Below, one piece after another: positions 1 through 7,499 of a stretch of DNA of 29,225 nt (the stretch's first letter is position 1; each line of letters starts with the position of its first letter). The notes below the pieces were generated by a model. That model made no database searches and was not told the origin of the DNA. It saw only the letters and a list, made by a program, of their open reading frames with translations. Made by a program: the position numbers and the translations under genes. The stretch comes from CALLQB01 sp036479275 (GTDB taxonomy: Bacteria > Actinomycetota > Acidimicrobiia > Acidimicrobiales > SHLQ01). The stretch lies in assembly GCA_965524675.1 (NCBI GenBank), contig CBERPN010000021.1:1-29225 (forward strand), given 5' to 3'.

Positions 1-1
1 T

Positions 2-967
2 CCTGAGGTTGGCGGAACCCTGCTCGACCGCGTGAAAGCGCTGCGCCGCAAAACTGCACTCGACCTTGGCCTGGTGATCCCTTTGGTTCGTAGCCGCGAC
101 GATGTAACCCTGCCGTCAGCCACCTATGTGATCCGTGTGAACGGCGTGGAGGCTGGGCGTGGGGTTGCCCCAATCGGCAAGTCGCTGGTGCTGATGCCTG
201 GCGACGAGATCGCCGGAGACACATCTGTCGATCCGATCTTCGGGCTGCCAGCAGCATGGGTTGCGGCCGAGCTCGCCGGCGAAATGACCCGGAGAGGCAA
301 GACAGTGATCGACCGGTCTTCGGTCATCGTCACCCACCTTTCGGAGATCATCAAGCGAAATGCGTCGGCGTTGCTAAGCCGACAATCGGTTCAAGAACTG
401 GTTGAAGGAGTAGCTCACGATTCACCAGCTGTGGCGAACGAGGTTGGGGGTGACGTGCTCAGCCTCGCTCAACTGCACTCGATTCTCGGCTCGTTGCTCG
501 ACGCTGGGATTCCGGTTCGTGACCTGACCAGAATTCTTGAAGCAACCACAGCCAAGGCGCTCAGCACCGATGATCCTGATGCCTTGGTCGACGCGGCCCG
601 GCTCGCACTCTCGCCGGCGATCACAGCACAATTGGCACGCGACGGCGTAATCCGCCCGATCACCCTCGATCCCGTCCTCGAACAGACGCTGCTGGAATCG
701 ATAAGGGCTGGCGAGTCGGGGCCGTTCCTGGCAGCTGACCCAGTGCTTACCGAGCGGCTGGTTGCTGCTGCTGAGGAAGCAATTCTTGAAGCGGAACGGA
801 CCGGCCACGACCCGGTCATCGTCTGCAGCGCCGGTCTTCGGCGAATCCTTCAACGTCTTTTATCCACCGGTAGGCCCGGGCTGCGAGTGGTGTCGTACGC
901 CGAACTTGCACCTGGCCCAACAGTTGAACCCCTAGGAGTTGTAAGTGTCGACCTTGAAACAGTTTGA
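2..967 (+). CDS. flhA: Flagellar biosynthesis protein FlhA, C-terminal part (5' end outside window)
   Basis: FlhA is the inner-membrane export-gate protein of the flagellar type III secretion system; its cytoplasmic domain docks chaperone-substrate complexes. The reading frame is open from base 2, so the gene starts upstream; about 321 codons are visible, matching the cytoplasmic domain of a roughly 690-aa protein. Family landmarks are an ALRRKTALDLGLVIP-type opening, a PLPSATYVIRVNG-like strand region, and the conserved THLSEIIKRNASALLSRQ block followed by VQELV. The GTG at base 32 is internal to the domain and is not a real start. The stop overlaps the next gene by 23 nt, so the two are in one operon. 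The membrane half cannot be assessed. Identification is firm. Confidence 0.93.
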   Translation, partial: PEVGGTLLDRVKALRRKTALDLGLVIPLVRSRDDVTLPSATYVIRVNGVEAGRGVAPIGKSLVLMPGDEIAGDTSVDPIFGLPAAWVAAELAGEMTRRGKTVIDRSSVIVTHLSEIIKRNASALLSRQSVQELVEGVAHDSPAVANEVGGDVLSLAQLHSILGSLLDAGIPVRDLTRILEATTAKALSTDDPDALVDAARLALSPAITAQLARDGVIRPITLDPVLEQTLLESIRAGESGPFLAADPVLTERLVAAAEEAILEAERTGHDPVIVCSAGLRRILQRLLSTGRPGLRVVSYAELAPGPTVEPLGVVSVDLETV

Positions 968-1955
968 AGGCCGTACCGTCGAGGAGGCGCTCGAAAGAGC
1001 GTCGGCTGAACTTGGGCCGGAGGTGAGCCTTACCGACGCCACCCGCGATCGTCGTGGTGGAGTCTTTGGGTTCTTTACCAAGGAGCGATTCACCGTCACC
1101 GCAGTCGATCCCAGTGGCGACGAAACAGTGGCCGAAAGGGATCCGAACCGTCGTGACGTCGATAGTTTCTCGCGCGTTCTCAACGCCATGGTCGACGACG
1201 TCGACGACGTCGCGGAGCGTTCCATCGAGGCTACGCCGAGTGCCGAGGGTAAGAGCTCTGATCCCGAGCCAGGATCGGGCCCGCTAGTCGACTTGGTTAA
1301 CCTGACCGCCCAGCAAGGGCAGCGTCGCACAACGATTGATCTCAGCGAGGGCCGTCGCCTGCCGAGTTCTGACACGGAGGAGACTGAGGTCATTGGTGGA
1401 GCGAACCAGCCGCGAGAGCGAGCCGCTTTGTTCGCAGCGGTCGTGTCGGCCAAAGAGCAGAGTGGCGAACAGAGAGAGATCGAGGTTGTGGCGCCGCCGA
1501 TCGTATCGGCACGCAAGTCGAAACCAGAGCCGAGCAATAAGATTGAGAGCGTCGTTCGAGGCTCCGGTATCCAAGTCGTTGAGCCGCCGTTAGCCAAGCA
1601 AGCGGCCGTCGCTGAACCGGTTGTCGAAGAAGTAACAACCCGACAACAGACCTGGAGCCTCGAGCGTTTGGCTTCGCTGGGAATCCCCGAGCAGATCCTC
1701 CAGAGATTGGAAACCGACGAGGTTAGATCAGATCTCGAATGGGCGGCCGCGCTGGAGCGGGTCATCGGCGAGATCCTCGATCGATTGGAGCCGTCATCGA
1801 CCATTCATGTGTTCGGCACCGGCCTAGAGAGCGCCAGCGAATTGCTGGTTGCCGCCGTGGCGGGGCTGGCACCCGATCATCTACTGATCGACGATCACCG
1901 AATTCCAGCTACCGCAACCGAGCTCGCCTTAGCGATCCGAGAATGCCTCCGGTGA
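945..1955 (+). CDS. FlhF-like protein with B domain but no intact GTPase domain
   Basis: A 336-aa protein that starts at GTG 945 with an AGGAG ribosome site at 934-938, inside the end of flhA. Residues 1-55 resemble the N-terminal B domain of FlhF, the SRP-type GTPase that places flagella (motifs FEGRTVEEALERASAELGP and RRGGVFGFF; Jag-N domains look similar). Residues 60-215 are acidic, repetitive and probably disordered. Residues 225-336 (WSLERLASLGIPEQILQRL onward) look like a helical N domain. Where FlhF should have its P-loop the sequence reads HVFGTGLESASELL, without GK[ST], and the protein ends about 40 residues later, so the GTPase core is missing. It may be a non-GTPase adaptor or a truncated remnant. 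Its place after flhA supports a flagellar role; the function is inferred. Confidence 0.7.
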   Translation: MSTLKQFEGRTVEEALERASAELGPEVSLTDATRDRRGGVFGFFTKERFTVTAVDPSGDETVAERDPNRRDVDSFSRVLNAMVDDVDDVAERSIEATPSAEGKSSDPEPGSGPLVDLVNLTAQQGQRRTTIDLSEGRRLPSSDTEETEVIGGANQPRERAALFAAVVSAKEQSGEQREIEVVAPPIVSARKSKPEPSNKIESVVRGSGIQVVEPPLAKQAAVAEPVVEEVTTRQQTWSLERLASLGIPEQILQRLETDEVRSDLEWAAALERVIGEILDRLEPSSTIHVFGTGLESASELLVAAVAGLAPDHLLIDDHRIPATATELALAIRECLR

Positions 1956-2179
1956 GGAACCCGATTCTGAGCTTCTTCGGCTTGATCGCTGTGGCCGCGA
2001 TGTTGGCGGGAACCTTGTCAGGGGCGATGCCGATAGAAGTTGCGGCGTGGCGTTCCTTTCTGCTGGCGGTCGGGCTGATGATCGTCGACCGAATCGGCTT
2101 TCCTTTGTGGCGCTTGGTTATCGAGTCTTTGGCCCCCGGCGAGAAACCCGAGCCAGCCCCCCAACCCGATCTTGAGTGA
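1943..2179 (+). CDS. Small two-helix membrane protein at end of flagellar operon
   Basis: A 78-aa protein if read from ATG 1943. A GTG at 1952 in the same frame overlaps the upstream TGA as GTGA (1952-1955) and is an equally good, translationally coupled start giving 75 aa. Two hydrophobic segments are visible, about residues 9-28 (LSFFGLIAVAAMLAGTLSG) and 36-58 (AWRSFLLAVGLMIVDRIGF). They are followed by a short charged, proline-rich tail. I do not recognise a family. Coupling to the FlhF-like gene suggests a membrane partner of the flagellar apparatus, but this is inference from position only. Confidence 0.6.
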   Translation: MPPVRNPILSFFGLIAVAAMLAGTLSGAMPIEVAAWRSFLLAVGLMIVDRIGFPLWRLVIESLAPGEKPEPAPQPDLE

Positions 2180-2191
2180 CGTCCGTGGGCA

Positions 2192-3031
2192 CTAGCCCAG
2201 GGCGATGAGCAAGCCACCGGTGGCAGCTAGCGCGGCAGCAGCCAGATGACGAGGCGTGACCCGTTCGTGCAACAACCGTTGGCCGATCAGAACTCCGAGC
2301 AGAACCGAGGTCTCTCTAATCCCCGACACCAGCCCGACAGCAGCGCGACGCGACGCTAGCAACACCAATAGATAGGCCAGGCCTGAACCTGCACCGGCTA
2401 GTAAGACCGAGCGCCAGTTCTCCCTTAGTGACGACAGCACCCGCTCGGATCCGCGACGGCCGAACACCAGTAATGTGCTGAGCAGCCCGTGAGTAACGAA
2501 GAGCCAGGCGACAAAGTTCGCCCCCTCGGTGGCGTTTGCGCCGGTGCGGACCCCGGCTGCATCGAGCAGCGAATAAGTGGCGATGAATAGTCCGGTTAGC
2601 ACCGCCCAGCCGACACCATCGAGATGCCCACTAAGAAGAGCTATCGAGGCGACAGCGGCAACGATACAGGCCACGCCGATGTACCCGAAGAGGGCGATCT
2701 CATCGCCCAAGAAGACGATGCCGCCCAACGTGACCAGAATCGGCGCCACCCCGCGAGCGATCGGGTAAGCGACCGAGAGATCGGCCCTTTCGTAAGCCGC
2801 TGCCAGGCAGATGATGTAGCCAACGTGCACCACCGACGAAACCGCGATGAACGGTAGAGCGGCCAGCGAGGGCCAGCCGGTCGCGACCGCGATCGGGGCG
2901 TGCACCACTAGCGAACCCGTAGTGATCAGGGCGACCGCGATCAACCGGTCGTCGCTGAACTTGACCACCGAATTCCACGCGGCATGCAAAACTGCAGCCG
3001 TCAGGGCCATCAACAGAGGAGTAAGAGGCAT
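2192..3031 (-). CDS. EamA/DMT-family permease
   Basis: A 279-aa polytopic membrane protein of the drug/metabolite transporter type, converging on the flagellar operon (12 bp between stops). About ten hydrophobic helices occur in two EamA halves. The N half opens with MPLTPLLMALTAAVLHAAWN, and each half has the usual helix pattern (for example AYPIARGVAPILVTLGGIVF and VGLVSGIRETSVLLGVLIG) ending in the typical small-residue-rich last helix. EamA members export or import small metabolites across the cytoplasmic membrane; the substrate cannot be read from sequence. It has no operon partner and stands divergent from the methyltransferase gene at 3143. Family assignment is good, substrate unknown. 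Confidence 0.85.
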   Translation of the reverse strand: MPLTPLLMALTAAVLHAAWNSVVKFSDDRLIAVALITTGSLVVHAPIAVATGWPSLAALPFIAVSSVVHVGYIICLAAAYERADLSVAYPIARGVAPILVTLGGIVFLGDEIALFGYIGVACIVAAVASIALLSGHLDGVGWAVLTGLFIATYSLLDAAGVRTGANATEGANFVAWLFVTHGLLSTLLVFGRRGSERVLSSLRENWRSVLLAGAGSGLAYLLVLLASRRAAVGLVSGIRETSVLLGVLIGQRLLHERVTPRHLAAAALAATGGLLIALG

Positions 3032-3127
3032 CGATTTAGGTGTTCACCAACAGACGATGATATCTCGGGGCTTGTGCCATTGTCAGCCGGATAACCCTCG
3101 GCACTATCGTTTGACCAGCGAATCTCG

Positions 3128-3133
3128 TACTAT
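3128..3133 (+). promoter_or_regulatory. Candidate leaderless -10 box for the methyltransferase gene
   Basis: TACTAT lies 9 nt before ATG 3143 and no Shine-Dalgarno sequence is visible, so transcription may start at or within a few bases of the ATG. A possible second promoter upstream has TTGTCA at 3080-3085 and CACTAT at 3102-3107 (16-nt spacer). Neither is proven. Confidence 0.35.
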
Positions 3134-3142
3134 CGATAGATC

Positions 3143-4123
3143 ATGACGAACAAGCTGGCCCAAGCTCTAGAAGAACACGACCAACTCATCATCGACGGTG
3201 CAATGGGTACTCAACTCTTCGAGCGCGGACTCACCTCGGGCGATTCGCCCGAGCCGTGGAACGTCGACCACCCCGACCGGGTGAAGGCGATCCACGACGA
3301 CTATGTGGCCGCTGGTTCGCAGATAATTCTCACCAATTCGTTCGGCGGTACCGCCAACCGGCTCAAGCTGCACAACTTTCAAGACCGTGCGTACGAACTC
3401 AACAAGGCGGCGGCTGAGGTTGCACGCCAAGCTGCCGACGCTGTCGACCGTCTGGTTTTGGTGGCCGGGTCGATGGGACCCACCGGAGAACTATTCGAGC
3501 CGATGGGCGAACTAACTCACCCCTCTGCAGTCGAATCATTCACCGCGCAAGCTCAAGGGCTTTCCGATGGCGGAGCCGATATCTTGTGGATCGAGACCAT
3601 GAGCGACCTCGCCGAAGTGCGCGCCGCGGTCGAGGCTGCTCAGTCGGTGTCGGATCTGCCGATCTGCACAACCCTGTCGTTCGACAGCAAAGGCCGCTCG
3701 ATGATGGGCGTAACGCCTCGCCAAGCGGTCCGCGAACTCAGTGCTCTCGGCGTAGCTGCCATTGGCGGGAACTGTGGCAACGGGTTGGATGAGATCGAGG
3801 GCGTCATCGATCAGATGCACGACGCCTGTCCCGACGTCGTTCTCATTGCCAAGGCCAATGCCGGAATTCCAAAATGGAAGGGTGACGAGCTTTATTACGA
3901 CGGGACTCCGCGGCTGATGGCCGAATATGCGCAGCGCGCCCGAGCCCTCGGAGCCAGGATCATCGGTAGTTGTTGCGGTAGCGGCCCCGCCCATATCGAG
4001 GCGATGGCTGAAGCCCTCGCCCCCGACTCCCCAACTCTTACAGTCGCACGCGGCTACGAGGTGCCCGACGAACCGGCGGTCAAGGCCAGCTCGGGTCGAC
4101 GCCGACGGCGCCGAGCAGGCTGA
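3143..4123 (+). CDS. Homocysteine S-methyltransferase family protein, probably betaine-homocysteine type
   Basis: A 326-aa single-domain cytoplasmic enzyme expected to move a methyl group to homocysteine to give methionine. Betaine is the likely donor, judging from overall similarity to bacterial BHMT-like proteins. Visible motifs are the opening IIDGAMGTQLFERG (about residues 17-30), the strand with ILTNSFGG, the first zinc ligand in AIGGNCGNG, and the paired cysteines in IIGSCCGSGPAHI near the C-terminus. These three cysteines are the zinc site of the family. It lacks the cobalamin and folate domains of full MetH. The last residues form a basic tail with six consecutive arginines, which is unusual. 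No Shine-Dalgarno is seen. Family is firm; the methyl donor (betaine versus S-methylmethionine or other) is less sure. Confidence 0.82.
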   Translation: MTNKLAQALEEHDQLIIDGAMGTQLFERGLTSGDSPEPWNVDHPDRVKAIHDDYVAAGSQIILTNSFGGTANRLKLHNFQDRAYELNKAAAEVARQAADAVDRLVLVAGSMGPTGELFEPMGELTHPSAVESFTAQAQGLSDGGADILWIETMSDLAEVRAAVEAAQSVSDLPICTTLSFDSKGRSMMGVTPRQAVRELSALGVAAIGGNCGNGLDEIEGVIDQMHDACPDVVLIAKANAGIPKWKGDELYYDGTPRLMAEYAQRARALGARIIGSCCGSGPAHIEAMAEALAPDSPTLTVARGYEVPDEPAVKASSGRRRRRRAG

Positions 4124-4165
4124 TGGTACCGATGACTTGGGTTCACCGCTAGATTACGCCCCCAT

Positions 4166-4780
4166 ATGGCAGATCAGGCGACGTTCGCCGAACAGGCGAT
4201 GCCCCTCATGGACGGTCTCTACGGAGCCGCGCTCCGAATGACCCGCAAACCCGCCGATGCGGAAGATCTTGTACAAGAGACCTACCTCAAGGCATACCGC
4301 GGGTTCGGAGGCTTCAAAGAAGGCACAAATCTCAAGGCGTGGATGTACCGCATCCTCACCAACTCCTACATCAACATCTACCGCCGAAAGCAGCGGCAAC
4401 CCGATGAATCAGATCTAGGCGATGTAGAGGACCTCTACCTTTATCGTCGTCTCGGTGGTCTCGAAGGCGCTCGTCACGGCCGCAGCGCCGAGGACCTCTT
4501 GATGGACACCTTCAGCGAGATCGAGGTAACCGATGCGCTGGAAGCGCTGCCAGAGCCCTACCGGATCGCTGTTCTGCTGGCCGATGTCGAAGAGTTTTCT
4601 TACAAAGAGATTGCCGAGATCCTCGATGTGCCGATCGGAACGGTGATGAGTCGTCTGCATCGGGGAAGAAAAGCGATGCAGAAGTCGTTGTACGAGTTCG
4701 CCAAGTCACGGGGGTTGCTACCCCGCAACGACAAGGCACCGGACGCTTCCGTCGAGAACGAGGTATCAGAAGATGAGTGA
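4166..4780 (+). CDS. sigR: ECF sigma factor, SigR/SigH (redox stress) type
   Basis: A 204-aa group 4 sigma factor that should direct RNA polymerase to thiol-oxidative-stress promoters. Region 2 (about residues 8-72) contains the core-binding and -10 recognition block with DAEDLVQETYLKAYRGF and AWMYRILTNSYINIYRR. Region 4 (about 125-180) has the helix-turn-helix with FSYKEIAEILDVPIGTVMSR. The strong match in both regions to actinobacterial SigR/SigH, together with a downstream overlapping zinc anti-sigma gene, supports the subgroup. The extra C-terminal tail after RGLLPRND is acidic. No clear SigR autoregulatory promoter (GGAAT-N18-GTT type) is seen upstream. A TAGATT hexamer at 4150-4155 lies 10 nt before the ATG and could be a housekeeping -10. 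Confidence 0.9.
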   Translation: MADQATFAEQAMPLMDGLYGAALRMTRKPADAEDLVQETYLKAYRGFGGFKEGTNLKAWMYRILTNSYINIYRRKQRQPDESDLGDVEDLYLYRRLGGLEGARHGRSAEDLLMDTFSEIEVTDALEALPEPYRIAVLLADVEEFSYKEIAEILDVPIGTVMSRLHRGRKAMQKSLYEFAKSRGLLPRNDKAPDASVENEVSEDE

Positions 4781-5045
4781 GACCCCAGATACTCACGGTT
4801 CGATGCCCGAACCTCGATTGGGTGGCGACCCATGTCTCGATGCGCTCAATCTGTTGTATCACTACCTCGATAACGAGTTGACCGACGAGATTCGAATCAC
4901 AATCACAACCCACATGCAGTGTTGCGATCCGTGTCTTTCGCGCTATGAGTTTCACACCGAGTTGCACGCCGTTCTACGGCGACGCTCGGTGCAGCAGGTT
5001 CCGGAGTCGCTCCGCGACAAAATCGCCAAAGAGCTCGGACTGTAA
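4773..5045 (+). CDS. rsrA: RsrA-type zinc anti-sigma factor
   Basis: A 90-aa redox-sensing anti-sigma factor expected to hold SigR inactive until oxidation of its zinc-bound cysteines. It carries the zinc anti-sigma motif H-x3-C-x2-C as HMQCCDPC (about residues 47-54) and an earlier cysteine in DPCLDALNLLYHYLD. The remainder is helical, with a C-terminal QVPESLRDKIAKEL typical of the family. Its ATG lies inside the end of sigR (8-nt overlap), so the two are translationally coupled, as expected for a partner pair. The extra Cys directly before the motif cysteine is not part of the canonical pattern. Assignment is firm. Confidence 0.9.
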   Translation: MSETPDTHGSMPEPRLGGDPCLDALNLLYHYLDNELTDEIRITITTHMQCCDPCLSRYEFHTELHAVLRRRSVQQVPESLRDKIAKELGL

Positions 5046-5097
5046 CAAGTCAAGCTTTCGCGGGACTTTCGCGGCCTTGTGATGGGTTGGTTGTCAT

Positions 5098-5247
5098 ATG
5101 GCAACCAAGACCGATGCGGGAATCGAGTGCCGGGTATGCGGCGAACATGGATGTGAGACTCGATTGTCCCGCTACAACGAATACGATTTCTGCTCGCTTC
5201 ACCAACCAATGATCACCCCGCGTACCCGAGGCAGAGTCATCGACTAG
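5098..5247 (+). CDS. Small (49 aa) CxxC/CxxH zinc-knuckle protein
   Basis: An ATG at 5098 opens a 49-codon frame ending at TAG 5245-5247; an in-frame TGA at 5080-5082 excludes a longer protein. The product has CRVCG at residues 11-15, an LSRYN block at 23-27 and CSLH at 32-35, giving a plausible four-ligand zinc site (C11, C14, C32, H35) with an additional C19. Small actinobacterial proteins with a CxxCG...LSRYN...CxxH pattern exist as far as I recall, but I know no assigned function. It sits 52 bp after rsrA on the same strand, so it could be co-transcribed with the redox regulon genes. No clear ribosome site is seen. The gene is likely real because the metal-ligand spacing and the codon composition are protein-like. 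Confidence 0.62.
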   Translation: MATKTDAGIECRVCGEHGCETRLSRYNEYDFCSLHQPMITPRTRGRVID

Positions 5248-5301
5248 TCCCGCCGCTGTGCTGGAGCGCTAGCCCCGACGGGTTGTTTGCAGGCGATGAG
5301 T

Positions 5302-5307
5302 TACACT
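5302..5307 (+). promoter_or_regulatory. Leaderless -10 box for the 43-aa membrane protein
   Basis: TACACT lies 6 nt before ATG 5314, the spacing at which RNA synthesis would begin at the A of the start codon. A convincing -35 is not seen. Confidence 0.45.
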
Positions 5308-5313
5308 GTAGGA

Positions 5314-5445
5314 ATGCATACCTTCGCCGTCGTCTGGCACTTCTGGATCGCGGTTCCGTTGGCCGCTGGAGCAATCCTGGCAGTGCTCGCTACTCTTATT
5401 GGCTACTTCGCTCAAGTGAGTCGTACTCGCTACCCAAAAGACTGA
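5314..5445 (+). CDS. Small (43 aa) single-helix membrane protein
   Basis: A 43-codon gene ending at TGA 5443-5445. The product begins MHTFAVVWHFWIAVPLAAGA, and the hydrophobic stretch at about residues 11-33 makes one membrane helix. It is followed by a positively charged end (SRTRYPKD), so the C-terminus is probably cytoplasmic. Similar tiny proteins with a WHFWIAVPL-like start precede DUF2342 metalloprotease genes in other actinobacteria as far as I recall, which argues that this is a genuine conserved gene. The function is unknown. It may belong with the metalloprotease gene 57 bp downstream, although that gene has its own strong ribosome site. Confidence 0.62.
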   Translation: MHTFAVVWHFWIAVPLAAGAILAVLATLIGYFAQVSRTRYPKD

Positions 5446-5502
5446 GTCGACCCATCTTAAGCGTGGCTGGTAGCACAGCAGAAGAGTCTGAGGAGAACCG
5501 CA

Positions 5503-6573
5503 ATGGCTGACACCATCGATTGGAATATGGCTCGTCGTGTGGCCAGCAAAGTCGCTGCTCGGCAGCCCTTCGCCGACAGCTATCTAGACGATCAGATCGT
5601 CGCAGATTTCAATGAGTTCACCGAACAAGCCGAGCAGCTAGTTGGCGAAACCACCGGGCTTTGGTCGCACAGCGGCAAAGCTAGAGGCCGGGTTGCGGGG
5701 CGCGATATGTGGATCGACGCCAACATCGCGTCGTTCCAGCGGCTCTTACGGCCCCTGCTCGAAAAGATGAGCTCTGACGGCAACGGCCTATTAGCGCCGG
5801 TAAGCAGCAAGGTCGCTGGTGCCGAGTTAGGCGCCATGCTCGGCTGGATGTCGAGCCGGGTGCTCGGCCAATACGACCTGTTGGTAATCGAAGACGAGGA
5901 CCCCGAAGATCAAGACATCGTCTATTACGTTGGCCCAAACATCGTCGGACTTGAAAGAAAGTTTGCATTCAACACACGCGAGTTCAGACTGTGGCTTGCG
6001 TTACACGAGGTAACCCACCGCGCCCAGTTCACAGGAGTTCCGTGGCTGCGCCACCACTTCCTGGGCCTAGTCAACAGCACTCTTGATTCTGTCGAACCCG
6101 ATCCGCAGCGCTTCCTCGAAGGCCTCAAGCGAGGCATGGAACTTAAACGGGCTGGCGAAGATCCCTTGGCCGACGGCGGCATCATGGCGCTGTTGGCGTC
6201 GGACGAGCAACGCGCTGTGCTCGATCAGGTAGCTGGATTGATGAGCCTTCTCGAAGGTCATGGCGATATCACGATGGACCGAGCTGGCGAAGGTCTGATC
6301 CCTAGTCAAGAGCGCTTTGCTCGAGTGCTACGAAACCGCCGACAGAGCTCCACCGGATTCCTCAAGCTGTTTCAACGGGTGATGGGAATCGACGCCAAGA
6401 TCAAGCAGTACCAACAAGGCGAAGACTTCATCGAGGCTGTTGAAGATGTCGGTGGTACAGAGTTGTTAGACCTCGCTTGGGAAAGCTCCGATAACCTGCC
6501 TCTTATCGACGAGATCCGCGATCCGAAGTTGTGGGTCGCTCGCATGGAGCAGTCGCACCCCGAAGTAGCGTAG
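5503..6573 (+). CDS. Zinc-dependent metalloprotease, DUF2342 / F420-biosynthesis-associated family
   Basis: A 356-aa protein of the actinobacterial family named by association with coenzyme F420 genes (the Rv3626c type). The start ATG follows AGGAGA at 5491-5496. A metallopeptidase-like HEVTHRAQF motif (HExxH) stands in the LALHEVTHRAQFTGVPW block at about residue 168. A downstream EGHGDITMD, about 80 residues later, is a good candidate for the third metal ligand. The real substrate is unknown. It is followed after 9 bp by tilS, and the order DUF2342-tilS-hpt-ftsH is shared with mycobacteria. No signal peptide is seen, so a cytoplasmic location is likely. Family assignment is firm; proteolytic activity is inferred from the motif. 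Confidence 0.87.
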   Translation: MADTIDWNMARRVASKVAARQPFADSYLDDQIVADFNEFTEQAEQLVGETTGLWSHSGKARGRVAGRDMWIDANIASFQRLLRPLLEKMSSDGNGLLAPVSSKVAGAELGAMLGWMSSRVLGQYDLLVIEDEDPEDQDIVYYVGPNIVGLERKFAFNTREFRLWLALHEVTHRAQFTGVPWLRHHFLGLVNSTLDSVEPDPQRFLEGLKRGMELKRAGEDPLADGGIMALLASDEQRAVLDQVAGLMSLLEGHGDITMDRAGEGLIPSQERFARVLRNRRQSSTGFLKLFQRVMGIDAKIKQYQQGEDFIEAVEDVGGTELLDLAWESSDNLPLIDEIRDPKLWVARMEQSHPEVA

Positions 6574-6582
6574 CGGCACCCA

Positions 6583-7482
6583 ATGTCGGGTGCGGTCGAC
6601 ATTACCGACCTCTTGTCGAGGTCGTCATTCCCGCCGGCTGGGGCTCAGGTCGACTGTGCCGTGTCGGGCGGCGCCGACTCTCTTGCCCTGCTGGTATTGG
6701 CTGTGGAGGCTGGCTGTGATGTCGTCGCGATACACGTCGATCATGGGATTCGCCCTGGCTCGTTAGCTGAAGCCGATGTGGTCGAGTCGGCCGCGCTGCG
6801 GTTTGGAGCGAAGTTTCGGGCGGAACAGGTGGTGGTGGATCCAGGCCCGAACCTAGAGGAGCGGGCTCGCAACGCTCGCTACGGGGTGCTGCCCGATGGA
6901 GCACTTCTTGGCCATACCGCGGAGGATCAAGCTGAGACGATGCTTTTGAACCTGCTCCGCGGCGCTGGGCCATTGGGTATGGCGGCGATGCCCTGCGATG
7001 CTCGTCGCCCGATTCTGAAATTGCGGCGCTTTGAGACGACCGCAGTCTGTGAATCGGTGGGCCTTCGCCCAGTGGTCGATCCATCTAACGCCGACCCCAA
7101 ATTTCGACGCAATCGCGTACGACACGAACTGCTTCCGCTGCTCGACGACATCGCCGAGCGCGATGTTGCTGGTCTGCTAGCTCGCCAAGCGCCACTGTTT
7201 GGCGAGCAGGCTGAGTTGCTTGGCGAGTTGGGTTCCGACCTCGACGCCAGCGACTGCTCGGCGTTGCGAACCGCGCACCGCGCTATCGCTCGGGTGGCCA
7301 TCCGACAGTGGTTCCGCGATCAAACCGACCACCCCCATCAACTCGACGAAGCCGCGGTGACTCGGGTTCTTGAAGTAGCGCATAACCATTACCGGGCAAC
7401 CGAGGTAATGGGAGCTTGGCGAGTGGCACGATCAGGTGGCCGACTTTCGTTGCGGTCCATCGGTGACGAAGACGACAGCTAG
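6583..7482 (+). CDS. tilS: tRNA(Ile)-lysidine synthase TilS
   Basis: A 299-aa cytoplasmic N-type ATP pyrophosphatase that attaches lysine to C34 of the tRNA(Ile) with CAU anticodon, changing both decoding and charging. The PP-loop SGGADS is at residues 28-33. It is followed by the family block VAIHVDHGIRPGS and by GHTAEDQAETMLLNLLRG, which carries the conserved H-x3-D motif. PSNADPKFRRNRVRHELLPLL is the expected tRNA-binding segment, with DPSN and RNRVRH. The C-terminal part is shorter than in E. coli TilS, as in other actinobacteria. The ATG lies 9 bp after the metalloprotease stop, so the pair is an operon. Assignment is firm. Confidence 0.93.
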   Translation: MSGAVDITDLLSRSSFPPAGAQVDCAVSGGADSLALLVLAVEAGCDVVAIHVDHGIRPGSLAEADVVESAALRFGAKFRAEQVVVDPGPNLEERARNARYGVLPDGALLGHTAEDQAETMLLNLLRGAGPLGMAAMPCDARRPILKLRRFETTAVCESVGLRPVVDPSNADPKFRRNRVRHELLPLLDDIAERDVAGLLARQAPLFGEQAELLGELGSDLDASDCSALRTAHRAIARVAIRQWFRDQTDHPHQLDEAAVTRVLEVAHNHYRATEVMGAWRVARSGGRLSLRSIGDEDDS

Positions 7483-7485
7483 AGG

Positions 7486-7491
7486 TAGCAT
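7486..7491 (+). promoter_or_regulatory. Candidate leaderless -10 box for hpt
   Basis: TAGCAT lies 8 nt before GTG 7500, just after the tilS stop. There is no ribosome site at the normal distance from the GTG, so either a leaderless transcript or coupling to tilS translation would be needed. No -35 is assigned. Confidence 0.35.
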
Positions 7492-7499
7492 CGCTGCTC

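Noticed and set aside
932..1804. Open 290-codon minus-strand frame opposite the FlhF-like gene
   Set aside because: Serine/arginine-rich, low-complexity composition, no family motifs, no ribosome site; it mirrors the coding frame on the other strand.
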